The notes under the pieces were generated by a model. That model did not search any database. It was given only the letters and a program-made list of their open reading frames with translations, and was not told the origin of the DNA. From CAUUJV01 sp963545565 (GTDB lineage: Bacteria > Actinomycetota > Actinomycetes > Actinomycetales > Bifidobacteriaceae), in NCBI GenBank assembly GCA_963545565.1, contig CAUUJV010000002.1:1-64000 (forward strand): a stretch of DNA of 64,000 nucleotides, given 5' to 3'. Positions 54,197 to 62,818 of the stretch are shown one piece after another. A program made the translations under genes and the position numbers. Each line of letters starts with the position of its first letter. Position 1 is the stretch's first letter.

Positions 54197-54706
54197 TTAA
54201 TTAGACGATTTATTGACTCTCAAATCCATATCGATTGGAATATTAACTCTCAACAAGATAATGACTTCTACCGCTACGAATACAAGAACTTCTGCAGCGA
54301 GAGTGAGCGCAAAAACATTGATGATTGGCGCAAAAAACCTCACAAGGAGATAACCAATCATTACAGAAATAACAAGCTTAAAACCCCAGGCAAGCATCAT
54401 CAGCATAAGGAATTTCTGCCCACGAATATTGTTTTTCGTCATACTTGCCATTGCAAGTGGCGTTAGCACGCAAAAGATAATAGCTAAAACTGTTGCACTC
54501 ACAGCACTCATTACACCCGATTGACCAAAATTAATGAATCCAATGATGCATGCTCCACACATTACGCAGGCTGCAGCAAGTGATGAGAACTTCAGAGCAG
54601 CATTTAAGGCTTTATGCAAAACTGTTGATGAATTGAATTGCTGAGGAGTTTTTCCGTCGTGAAATGTCTCTGATTTTTGAGTACTGCTTTTAGATCTTAT
54701 AGACAT
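54197..54706 (-). CDS. Four-helix membrane protein, AtpI-like
   Basis: A 169-residue protein with a hydrophilic N-terminus and four transmembrane helices (about 40-58, 65-85, 97-118 and 125-150). Topology and position after a WecA-type gene resemble the AtpI-like protein that precedes the ATP synthase operon in bifidobacteria, but guaB, not atpB, follows here. Its ATG overlaps the stop of the upstream gene (TAATG). The function is not proven. Confidence 0.65.
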   Translation of the reverse strand: MSIRSKSSTQKSETFHDGKTPQQFNSSTVLHKALNAALKFSSLAAACVMCGACIIGFINFGQSGVMSAVSATVLAIIFCVLTPLAMASMTKNNIRGQKFLMLMMLAWGFKLVISVMIGYLLVRFFAPIINVFALTLAAEVLVFVAVEVIILLRVNIPIDMDLRVNKSSN

Positions 54707-55959
54707 TATGAGCGCTCCTCAGATTCCTCCAGATTCCCCAACACTCCTCTCGATTCAGGAACAGTCGTAGCTACTGACTTACCCACCGACTTGTCTTCTG
54801 AATCTGCTTCAGAATCCGCAATAGTATTAGCCTCGATAGTATGGGGAACAGCAAGATTTTCAGCGCGAATTTCAGCAAATCGACGGCGATAGTACGGTAG
54901 CAAAGTCAAAATTGTCAGAACAGCTGCAGCCAAAACAAAGCCAGTAAGAACGTAGCGTAATTCAAAGAACAAAGTAAGCACCGATGAAAATGAAATCAGC
55001 GCTGCCCACGCCCACAAAATTGAGACTGCTCCACACACAGAATGGCCAATACGCAGCATACAATGATGCAAATGCATACGGTCTGGATGCATTGGCGACT
55101 GTCCCTTGCTCAATCTGCGCACAATCGCAAGCACCATGTCGAGCACAGGTAAGAACAGCACTAAAACCGGCAACAGAACAGGCATAAACATTGGCAAATA
55201 CAGGCTCGCATGAACCGTGGTTGGGTCAATACGACCAGTCATAACAATTGATGCGCACGTCACCATATATCCCAAAAGCATCGAACCAGCATCGCCCATG
55301 AATAGTTTTGCCGGATGCCAATTGTGCAGAATGAACCCCACACATGCGCCAACAAGAACTACATCAATCAACGTAGCCACAGAAGCGTATGAGGCGGAGT
55401 TTCGAGCAATGATATAGGAATACACCGCAAAAGCAATGCCACCAATTGCCACGATTCCTGCAGCTAATCCATCAAGGCCATCTACAAAATTGACCGCATT
55501 GATAGAAGCCAACAATAAGAAAGCAGTTAAGCCAATAGATAAACTCGGCGATGCCGTAATTAGTATTCCCACGGGTAGAGTGACGATCTGCACACCGCCC
55601 CACGAAACGAGCAGTGCAATCATCAGCTGCCCAGACATCTTGAGCATCCAATTCAAATCCCATAAATCATCTGCAACGCCGAGGAGGCAAATGAGAAGGG
55701 CTCCGAGAAGAATGAACCAAATCTGATTGTTATCAGTGAATAAATCATGGGTAAAAGGAATTTTGTAAGCCGTAAAAATTGAAAAAGCTATGCCCAGCAA
55801 TATCGCAACCCCACCCATGCGAGGAGTAGGGATCGTATGAACGTCGCGAGCACGGACTTCGCCGACTGCGCCAATCTTGATGGCAAGATGGCGTATAAGA
55901 GGGGTAAACAGCCATGTCACTCCCCCAGCAATCGCGGCAATGAATAGGTAAACTCTCAT
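54706..55959 (-). CDS. WecA/MraY-like undecaprenyl-phosphate sugar-1-phosphate transferase
   Basis: A 417-residue membrane enzyme with about 11 helices. RDVHTIPTPRMGG opens the family pattern, GVADDLWDLNWMLK gives the DD motif, NAVNFVDGLDGLAAG the NxxNxxDGxDGLA motif and LFMGDAGSMLLG the next; HLHHCMLRIG is the HIHH-like loop that separates WecA-type from MraY proteins. It starts a lipid-linked wall polysaccharide. The C-terminus has a 60-residue Ser/Glu-rich tail. It overlaps tsaC by four bases. Confidence 0.92.
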   Translation of the reverse strand: MRVYLFIAAIAGGVTWLFTPLIRHLAIKIGAVGEVRARDVHTIPTPRMGGVAILLGIAFSIFTAYKIPFTHDLFTDNNQIWFILLGALLICLLGVADDLWDLNWMLKMSGQLMIALLVSWGGVQIVTLPVGILITASPSLSIGLTAFLLLASINAVNFVDGLDGLAAGIVAIGGIAFAVYSYIIARNSASYASVATLIDVVLVGACVGFILHNWHPAKLFMGDAGSMLLGYMVTCASIVMTGRIDPTTVHASLYLPMFMPVLLPVLVLFLPVLDMVLAIVRRLSKGQSPMHPDRMHLHHCMLRIGHSVCGAVSILWAWAALISFSSVLTLFFELRYVLTGFVLAAAVLTILTLLPYYRRRFAEIRAENLAVPHTIEANTIADSEADSEDKSVGKSVATTVPESRGVLGNLEESEERS

Positions 55960-56612
55960 GCATGCGTCCTAAACGATGTTTGTGCCGAGCGAATGGTCTT
56001 ACGTACGTCTTGTTCTGAAATAACGCCTTCGCGTAAAACAGTAATACCATCTGGGTCTAATGGATTCGCCTTAACAACAGTGCTTGCAGTTGCGCCGGGA
56101 GTTGGCCCACTATCTAAATAAAGCGCTACAGATTCACCAAGATCATGCACACATTCTTGAACTGTTTGCGGCGACACCTTCCCTGAGCGGTTTGCGCTTG
56201 ACGCAGCCAGAGGCCCAGTAGCCGAAAGAATTGAGCGAACTACGGCATTATCAGGAATACGCACTCCCTGAGACTTATCTTCCGCCCTCACAGTAGCGAG
56301 CTTGCAATCATTATCAGCTGAGCAAATAGGCGAAAAAGCGCCAGGCATATACACATTCGCTGCCGGTTTTATGGCCTCAGGAATTGTAAGCCCTAAAGCC
56401 TCTAAATCGTAAAAACCCGAACTCAAAATCTGCACGCTCTTAGCTGCTGGACGCTGCTTAGCCGCGAAAAGTGCTTTTACTGCATCCGCATTAAACGGAT
56501 CACACACAATCCCATACACAGTATCAGTAGGAATAACGACCACGTCTCCCTGCTTAATAAGTTGGGTCGCTAACGCAATTGACTCGGCTGTAACCGGCTG
56601 GATATTAGGCAT
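55956..56612 (-). CDS. tsaC: L-threonylcarbamoyladenylate synthase (Sua5/YciO/YrdC)
   Basis: Makes the intermediate for t6A in tRNAs. AAGGAGAGCTTG precedes the ATG. The 218-residue protein has IPTDTVYGIVCDPFNADAV, the KxR-type KQRPAAKSVQ, VRIPDN and ASSANRSGK. No Sua5 C-terminal domain is present. It lies in the prfA-prmC-tsaC-wecA order, though prmC is separated from it here by the sugar transporter. It overlaps the next gene by four bases. Confidence 0.94.
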   Translation of the reverse strand: MPNIQPVTAESIALATQLIKQGDVVVIPTDTVYGIVCDPFNADAVKALFAAKQRPAAKSVQILSSGFYDLEALGLTIPEAIKPAANVYMPGAFSPICSADNDCKLATVRAEDKSQGVRIPDNAVVRSILSATGPLAASSANRSGKVSPQTVQECVHDLGESVALYLDSGPTPGATASTVVKANPLDPDGITVLREGVISEQDVRKTIRSAQTSFRTHA

Positions 56613-56849
56613 CAAGCTCTCCTTAATGAGTTCCCCTTGAATCTTGAATTGCGTAGCATGTGACCTTCGTAATTATAAGGTTACACGAAGAGCTTGCACG
56701 AACCAGAATGATGCAGACCAAATTGAATAGTGCAAACCCGAATTGTGTGAACTCAAACAGCAGAAATCTGAGTAACGCGCCACGGCAGCAATGCAAATAG
56801 CATAATATAGTCACATAATCAACGAAATGAGAATCAGTTTTCGAACTGG

Positions 56850-56873
56850 ATTCTGATTTATATTCTGATTTAT
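56850..56873. repeat. Tandem 12-nt duplication
   Basis: ATTCTGATTTAT occurs twice in tandem, followed by ATTC, in the promoter region of the maltose O-acetyltransferase gene. Just before it, GAATC-AGTT and AACTGGATTC form an imperfect dyad (56831-56853). Confidence 0.8.
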
Positions 56874-56908
56874 ATTCAACTTTCATAAGGATTTTATAAA
56901 GACTATCT

Positions 56909-57625
56909 ATGGCAGATACACTCACCGCTCCAAATTCCTCTGAATTTAGCGAAGACTCTACTAATAACCGTTTCCCCACTCCTCCAGTAGTATTGCGTCA
57001 GCCTCGCAGAAGTGAGCTGGAAGAGATGAACGCCGGTAATCTCTACAACCCAGCAGACCCCGAGCTTGCTGAACTTCGCACAAAGGCACATGTTTTGTGT
57101 GCAGCTTATAATTCCGTGCCCGAAAATGACGGAGAACAACGCGCCACAATTCTTCAAGAACTCATGCCAAACATCGGCAAAGATTGCGATATTGTTGGCC
57201 CTGTTTTCTGCGATTACGGCTTCAACATCATTATGGGAGATCGCTGCTTCGCGAACTTTAACTTTAATGTGCTTGACGTGTGTCCTGTAACCATTGGTAA
57301 CGACGTACTCTTTGGACCCAACGTTTCTATTATGACTCCACTTCATCCATTACGCTGGAAGGACCGCAACGTTCGCAAAGCTGAAGATGGCAGTGCTTAC
57401 GATTACGAATACGGTGCTCCTGTCACAATTGGCTCAAACTGCTGGTTTGGCAGTAATGTCACCGTTCTTGCTGGAGTGACTATCGGCGACGGCTGCGTTA
57501 TTGGAGCCGGAAGCGTGGTGACTCGCGATATTCCTAGCAATACCATAGCCGTGGGTAATCCTGCACGCGTTTTGCGAGAAATCACCAATGAGGATGCTTC
57601 TACATTCCAAAAGTACGCACAATAA
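56909..57625 (+). CDS. Maltose/galactoside O-acetyltransferase-like protein
   Basis: 238 residues with the Maa/LacA left-handed beta-helix. The N-terminal maltose-acetyltransferase segment is EMNAGNLYNPADPELAELR (about 32-50) and the hexapeptide repeats run from NIGKDCDIVGPVFCDYG to GDGCVIGAGSVVTRDIP. The catalytic histidine is in MTPLHPLRW. It uses acetyl-CoA to acetylate sugars, often as detoxification. It sits next to the sugar ABC genes but on the opposite strand. Confidence 0.92.
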   Translation: MADTLTAPNSSEFSEDSTNNRFPTPPVVLRQPRRSELEEMNAGNLYNPADPELAELRTKAHVLCAAYNSVPENDGEQRATILQELMPNIGKDCDIVGPVFCDYGFNIIMGDRCFANFNFNVLDVCPVTIGNDVLFGPNVSIMTPLHPLRWKDRNVRKAEDGSAYDYEYGAPVTIGSNCWFGSNVTVLAGVTIGDGCVIGAGSVVTRDIPSNTIAVGNPARVLREITNEDASTFQKYAQ

Positions 57626-57681
57626 GGACACTACTCTATCTCTTTATTGAGAGCAAGACCGTATGCTGTGCTTCTACGTGT

Positions 57682-58281
57682 TTACATATATTCTTTCATC
57701 ACGTAATCAAAAACGCTGGAATGTATGTAAATCAGTAAACCTGGGAAAAGGATAAGCACTAAAGGCAGCCCTTGTATAAAATACATCCATGATGCATATA
57801 TCAGGTAGGCAGCTAAAGCATCGAGGATAATGAAAACGAGGGTTGCTTTCCACTGTGAAATTCCAAAAATAAATGCATTACGGAATGTAGTTATTACTGG
57901 ATTCTCAAAGCGCTCTTGCAGGGGGAAGACCCACCATAGCGCAATCAACCACAGTATAGTGAATGCAATTTTAAGAACCATGAGAGGCGTGATTTGTAAG
58001 ACAATCCACGCATATCCCAAGCAGATTCCAATCACAAGTACAAAAATCCATTGAATGAAAGACTTTACAAAGTTCGTTTTCCACGCATTCCAATAGCTGC
58101 GAGTTAAGTGACCTTCACCTAGACGAATTTTTCGGCATACGTTATAAGCGGCTGTTATTGAAGTTCCGATAGTGATAATGGGTAATGAAAACACAATCGT
58201 CAAAATGCTAACCCATATAACATCTACAATCCATTCCATTGCTCGCATAAAGCCAGAATCAGGGTTAAAGAGTTTTCCCAT
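57682..58281 (-). CDS. DUF624 (YesL-like) membrane protein
   Basis: A 199-residue protein with the DUF624 opening LFNPDSGFMRAMEWIVDVIWVS and five hydrophobic helices. DUF624 genes commonly accompany sugar ABC transporters of the CUT1 type; the function is not known. It is separated from the binding-protein gene by a terminator, so it may have its own promoter or be read through. Confidence 0.88.
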   Translation of the reverse strand: MGKLFNPDSGFMRAMEWIVDVIWVSILTIVFSLPIITIGTSITAAYNVCRKIRLGEGHLTRSYWNAWKTNFVKSFIQWIFVLVIGICLGYAWIVLQITPLMVLKIAFTILWLIALWWVFPLQERFENPVITTFRNAFIFGISQWKATLVFIILDALAAYLIYASWMYFIQGLPLVLILFPGLLIYIHSSVFDYVMKEYM

Positions 58282-58409
58282 TCGCTTCCTCCGATATTTT
58301 CATGAACTTTGATAAATCCTCTACTATTCCGAGCCTACTATTTTCTCCAACCTCATTTCTCTGTGTCTATTCTCCAGTCGGTCATACCGCTCTAATAGAG
58401 CCAATATAG

Positions 58410-58444
58410 AAAGGTGCTCGACACATTGTATGCCGAGCACCTTT
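58410..58444 (-). terminator. Intrinsic terminator after the sugar-binding protein gene
   Basis: AAAGGTGCTCG pairs perfectly with CGAGCACCTTT around a 13-nt loop. It is 64 nt past the stop of the minus-strand gene and 128 nt before DUF624. Confidence 0.8.
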
Positions 58445-58507
58445 ATGAATCCTATGAACTCATGAATTTAGTGAATTCTAAATTCTGCGAATTCTTGCGA
58501 TTAGTGA

Positions 58508-59833
58508 CTAGTGGCTAGCGTTGTATTCAGTAGCCCAGTTGTCAACAAATGCGGTCTTTACTGCGTCCCAGTTGCCTGTTCCCTGAGCATATTCGAGGAG
58601 AGCAGAGCCCAAATCATTCTTCCAAGTTTCGGAAGGCATGATGGTGAAGTTCCAGGTAACATCAGTCTTTCCAGAAGTTGAATCTTCCTTAGCAATGTTG
58701 ACGAGTGGGTTATCAGAGGTTTCGTTAGCCATTGACTTGAATGGAGTGGTGAAGCCCATCTTGTTAGCAAGAGCGTTCTTGCCAGCCTTGGAAGTAATCA
58801 TCCACTTGAGGAATGCTGCGGTTGCCTTCTGATCAGCAGTTGATGCCTTGGAGTTGATGCACAGATAGTTCTCGGAACCGGTGGTCAAGCCTTGGTTCTT
58901 CTCACCCTTAACGCCGATGTAAATAGGCATCATGCCAACGTTATCAGCAGAGAATCCTGCACTCTGCAAATCAGACCATGCCCATGTACCGTTCTGATAG
59001 AACACTGCCTTACCTGTTGCAAATTCAGATGTTGCATCGTCTGCAGTCTTAGAGCTGAGCTCTGTGCGAGCAGTTGTGGAATCAGTGATGTAGAGATCGA
59101 AAATGTTCTTGTAGTTCTTGAGGTATGTTCCCTTAACAGTCTTTGGCTGACCGGTAATGCCTCGTGCCTTCATCTCGTAGTAGAGAGGCAAGTTTGCCAA
59201 GTGTGTCTTGAAACGCCAGTCAGAGCTGGAATCGAAACCTGCAGAAGTGAAAGCACCTTCTACGCCAAGTTCGCTCTTGTGCTTCTGAATACCGTCAGCA
59301 ACAGCCTTCAGCTTAGCGAATGAATTAATCTCATCAATGGAGCTTACTGCTGCATCATCAAGAGCGATGTACTTCTCAAGCAAAGCCTTGTTGTAGATGA
59401 TGCCGTATGTTTCCATTACGTAAGGAACAGCAGCTACAGTCTTTCCAGACTTCAAAGCGAGGTTCTTATTGGTGAGCTGCTTGTACAAAGCCGTGTCAGA
59501 CAAATCAGCTGCATACTTCTTCCATGTTGCGAGGCCAACTGGTCCGTTGACCTGGAAGAGTGTTGGTGCATTAGACTTTGCCATTTCAGACTTCAAAGTC
59601 GATTCATAAGTGCCGGAAGCAGCTGTACGAATAGTTACCTTTACACCAGTTTGCTTTGTATACTTCTTAGCAATCGCCTTCCACTGATCTGCAGCTTCTG
59701 GTTTGAAGTTAAGGAAGTATACCTGCCCTTCTGAGTCACTAGAGCTGCTACTTGATCCACATGCCGCCAAACCAGCGATACTGAGAACAGTAGCTGCAAT
59801 AGCACCCGTGATTCTGGTAAATGTTCGATTCAT
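58508..59833 (-). CDS. Sugar-binding lipoprotein (SBP_bac_1, CUT1 family)
   Basis: AAGGAAAGGTTCAAAG precedes the chosen ATG. The 441-residue precursor has a signal peptide with lipobox LAAC (cysteine near residue 25) and a Ser/Asp linker, then the type I binding fold: VYFLNFKPEAADQWKAIAKKY, TLFQVNGPVG, VPYVMETYGIIYNKALLEKY, AVFYQNGTWAWSDL. The ligand is probably an oligosaccharide. It is third after the two permeases, with a palindrome upstream (59908-59921) that may give it separate control. Confidence 0.92.
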   Translation of the reverse strand: MNRTFTRITGAIAATVLSIAGLAACGSSSSSSDSEGQVYFLNFKPEAADQWKAIAKKYTKQTGVKVTIRTAASGTYESTLKSEMAKSNAPTLFQVNGPVGLATWKKYAADLSDTALYKQLTNKNLALKSGKTVAAVPYVMETYGIIYNKALLEKYIALDDAAVSSIDEINSFAKLKAVADGIQKHKSELGVEGAFTSAGFDSSSDWRFKTHLANLPLYYEMKARGITGQPKTVKGTYLKNYKNIFDLYITDSTTARTELSSKTADDATSEFATGKAVFYQNGTWAWSDLQSAGFSADNVGMMPIYIGVKGEKNQGLTTGSENYLCINSKASTADQKATAAFLKWMITSKAGKNALANKMGFTTPFKSMANETSDNPLVNIAKEDSTSGKTDVTWNFTIMPSETWKNDLGSALLEYAQGTGNWDAVKTAFVDNWATEYNASH

Positions 59834-59907
59834 CTTTGAACCTTTCCTTAAGATGCTCTCTCCTACGAGTTGCATCAGTGATTACTTTTCAATTATGCCC
59901 AAAATTT

Positions 59908-59921
59908 TTTGAACGTTCAAA
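59908..59921. promoter_or_regulatory. LacI-type palindrome before the sugar-binding protein gene
   Basis: TTTGAACGTTCAAA is a perfect 14-bp palindrome with central CG, 75 nt upstream of the binding-protein start. This is the form expected of a LacI-family sugar repressor site. Confidence 0.55.
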
Positions 59922-59988
59922 TTGAATGTTATGCGCGTGTCACAATAAATTAATTGCAACAACGGGCTATTTTGTAGTTTTTTTAGAA

Positions 59989-60828
59989 TTATCCCTTAAC
60001 TGCGCCTGCTGTTACGCCGCTGATAATGAAGCGCTGGCAGAACAGATAGAAGATAACGATTGGAAGAATTGCCAATACCAAGCAGGCCATCATAGCACCC
60101 ATATCAATGGAGCCATATCCACCTTTGAGATACTGAATTGCAATACTCATAGTCTTGTATTTATCGAGATCAAGCGTCAAGTACGGAAGCAAGTAGTCAT
60201 TCCAAATCCACATAGTCTCCAGAATGGCAACAGACACAATACTTGGGCGTAGCATTGGAACAACGATTGTGAAGAATGTTCGCGGAACACTTGCACCATC
60301 AATCATTGCGGACTCTTCAACTTCAACAGGCAAACCTTTGACAACGCCTGTGAACATAAACACTGCAAGGCCGGCGCCAAATCCAAGGTAGATAATCCAC
60401 AATCCCCACGGAGTATTGAGCTTCAACATATCCGTAATCTTGGAAAGAGGGAACATAACCATCTGGAATGGCACAATCATGTTGAACAGGAAGAGAAGGT
60501 AAATAAGCTTAGCAAACCAGTTATCTACGCGAACAATCCACCATGCGCACATTGATGTGCACAGCAGAATCAGCGCAACTGACCCGACAGTAATAACAAG
60601 TGTCCACCAGAATGAGGAAATCAGACCAGTAGTTTCAATACCACGGGTATAATTCTCCAAACCAACGAACGACTTCGAATTAGGCAACTGGAAAGTGTAT
60701 GTGGAAGAAATATACGTCTTCTGTTTGAAGGAGTTACTCAGCACCAACAGAAGCGGATAAATCCATGCAAGAGATACGATCGAGAAAATAACAGTCCATA
60801 AAGTGCTGTGCTTCATTTTCTGGTTCAT
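59989..60828 (-). CDS. Sugar ABC transporter permease (MalG-like)
   Basis: 279 residues with six helices. The coupling EAA loop is VEESAMIDGASVPRTFFTIV, matching the carbohydrate family (EEAAxIDGAs). It pairs with the 60825 permease, whose stop it overlaps by four bases. No ATPase gene is present nearby, so a shared MsmK/MalK-type ATPase elsewhere is expected. Confidence 0.93.
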   Translation of the reverse strand: MNQKMKHSTLWTVIFSIVSLAWIYPLLLVLSNSFKQKTYISSTYTFQLPNSKSFVGLENYTRGIETTGLISSFWWTLVITVGSVALILLCTSMCAWWIVRVDNWFAKLIYLLFLFNMIVPFQMVMFPLSKITDMLKLNTPWGLWIIYLGFGAGLAVFMFTGVVKGLPVEVEESAMIDGASVPRTFFTIVVPMLRPSIVSVAILETMWIWNDYLLPYLTLDLDKYKTMSIAIQYLKGGYGSIDMGAMMACLVLAILPIVIFYLFCQRFIISGVTAGAVKG

Positions 60829-61676
60829 GCCTGCACCTCCTTAGAAGTGGTCAGTCGATTCTGAATGACTGCAATCACAGCCACGATAATGAAGAACACA
60901 ACTGCCTTTGCCTGACCAACACCTTCTGCACCCACACGCCCATAGAAGGTGTTGTAGATGTTCAAAGCCAACATTTCTGAGCTGTGCGATGGTGCACCAG
61001 CTGTCAATGCAAGGTTCTGATCGTAAAGCTTGAAGCCATTAGTGACCGTCAAGAACGAGCACACTGTAATACTTGGCATCATCAAAGGAATAGTAACTTG
61101 GAACAGAGTTTGACGAGGTGTTGCCCCATCTACCTGAGCTGCTTCAAGCACATCACCTGGAAGACTTTGCAAGCCAGCAATATAAATGACCATCATATAA
61201 CCAGTCTGCTGCCAGCACATCAAGATAACCAGTCCCCAGAAGCCATAAACACCCGAATATGTCAGTGACCTCGCGAAATGACTCAGAATACCATTAAGCA
61301 GTAGCTGCCAAATGTAGCCCAAAATAATGCCGCCGATAAGGTTTGGCATGAAGAACACAGAGCGGAACAGATTGACGCCCTTCATAGCCTTCGTAAACAT
61401 GTACGCCACGAAGAAAGCCATGACGTTAATCAGGATAGTCGTAATAATTGTGAACAGAACTGTGAAAATCAATGCATGAATAAAGTCTTCATCTTGGAAA
61501 ACACCTGCATAATTCTCAGTTCCAACCCACGTAGCATCCGTCACGGTGGTAAATTCGGTAAAACTCAAATAAATACCGATTACGAACGGTGCCACAAATC
61601 CAATAGCGAACGCCACAACCGTGGGTAGCGTAAACAGCACCCACCAGCGTCGTATGGATTTACCGGTCATTGTCAT
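60825..61676 (-). CDS. Sugar ABC transporter permease (MalF-like)
   Basis: The start at 61676 is chosen for GAGGTGAAAGCA upstream; ATG at 61694 is an alternative. The 283-residue subunit has six helices and the loop VLEAAQVDGATPRQTLFQVT, the carbohydrate-type EAA motif. LPTVVAFAIGFVAPFVIGIY is its first helix. It is the first gene of the sugar transporter. Confidence 0.92.
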   Translation of the reverse strand: MTMTGKSIRRWWVLFTLPTVVAFAIGFVAPFVIGIYLSFTEFTTVTDATWVGTENYAGVFQDEDFIHALIFTVLFTIITTILINVMAFFVAYMFTKAMKGVNLFRSVFFMPNLIGGIILGYIWQLLLNGILSHFARSLTYSGVYGFWGLVILMCWQQTGYMMVIYIAGLQSLPGDVLEAAQVDGATPRQTLFQVTIPLMMPSITVCSFLTVTNGFKLYDQNLALTAGAPSHSSEMLALNIYNTFYGRVGAEGVGQAKAVVFFIIVAVIAVIQNRLTTSKEVQA

Positions 61677-61793
61677 TGCTTTCACCTCACTCATCCTTGA
61701 GCAACCTTTATTCATTATACGCACGTTCTAATTTTCACAAAATACTAGCGTGTATAACAACTTAGGAATAAATAATAGTCGTTGCACTCGACC

Positions 61794-62786
61794 TTATTCG
61801 CCTTTATTTGCAACCAAAAAACGGTCTCGCCCCGTTAAATCTTGTGAGGTGTGCACATTCGTGAAGCCACAGTCTTCAGCAATGCGGCGCAATACAGCTC
61901 CTTGGCTCGCATCATGTTCCATAACGAGCAATCCGTTTACCTTCAAAAGATCAAAAGAACGCTTAACAATTTTGCCTGGAATTTTAAGACCGTCTGCAGA
62001 TCCCCCATATAAAGCCGTTGGAGGATCAAAATCTCGTACCTCAGTCTGCTCAGGAATCTCATCTTCTGGGATATATGGCGGATTCGTAGCAACTACGTCA
62101 ACGGTTCCATCAAGATCTTCCAAAGTCGCTGAGTCTATTGCGTCAGCATGCACAAGATGATAATTTTCTGTTCTATTTTTATGCGCAAAGCAAACTTTAG
62201 CGCTGTTTTTTTGCGTCCATTGCAACGCCTCAGCGCTCAACTCAACTGCCCAAACCTCAGGAACTTTGCCGCGAGAATCAAGCTCTGAAAGCAAGCTCAG
62301 GCCAACAACACCACTACCAGCACACAAATCGACGATTCTTGCTACCCTATTATCTGTTGCACTTTTATCCGAATTTTCAGCAAGCCAATCTATAGCTATT
62401 TGCACAAGTAATTCAGTCTCCGGACGTGGAATAAAAACTCCTGGCCCTACCGCAACATCAAGGAATCTAAAAGGAGTGTGCCCTATGATGTATTGCAACG
62501 GCTCATGATTGCAGCGCCTAGCAACCCGCTTCTCTAAAGCTTTCAGTAAATTCTCTCGACTTTCGAATGAGCCGTCATCATATATAGCACAGTGCCCAAC
62601 GCTGCGTAAATCTACAACAGCCGTTCCCATTATCTGAGCCATGCGCAGGTCAGAGCGCGAAACTCCAAACACATGCCCAACGAGAATAAGAGCCTCATTA
62701 TTAGCAACGTCAGGCTCAATTCCAGATTTTTGCAGCCTATCACTTACTTCAGTAAGAAGTTCAGGAACTGTTTGAGTTAAGCTCAT
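61794..62786 (-). CDS. prmC: Release factor glutamine N5-methyltransferase
   Basis: Methylates the GGQ glutamine of RF1 and RF2. The 330-residue protein has an N-terminal helical domain, VFIPRPETELLV, the SAM loop VDLCAGSGVVGLSL and the catalytic VVATNPPYIPEDE. It follows prfA by 32 nt, as is usual. Its C-terminus is close to the inserted sugar-transport genes. Confidence 0.95.
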   Translation of the reverse strand: MSLTQTVPELLTEVSDRLQKSGIEPDVANNEALILVGHVFGVSRSDLRMAQIMGTAVVDLRSVGHCAIYDDGSFESRENLLKALEKRVARRCNHEPLQYIIGHTPFRFLDVAVGPGVFIPRPETELLVQIAIDWLAENSDKSATDNRVARIVDLCAGSGVVGLSLLSELDSRGKVPEVWAVELSAEALQWTQKNSAKVCFAHKNRTENYHLVHADAIDSATLEDLDGTVDVVATNPPYIPEDEIPEQTEVRDFDPPTALYGGSADGLKIPGKIVKRSFDLLKVNGLLVMEHDASQGAVLRRIAEDCGFTNVHTSQDLTGRDRFLVANKGE

Positions 62787-62818
62787 AGGTTCAACACCAA
62801 TGGGTAATTAACGAGCAA

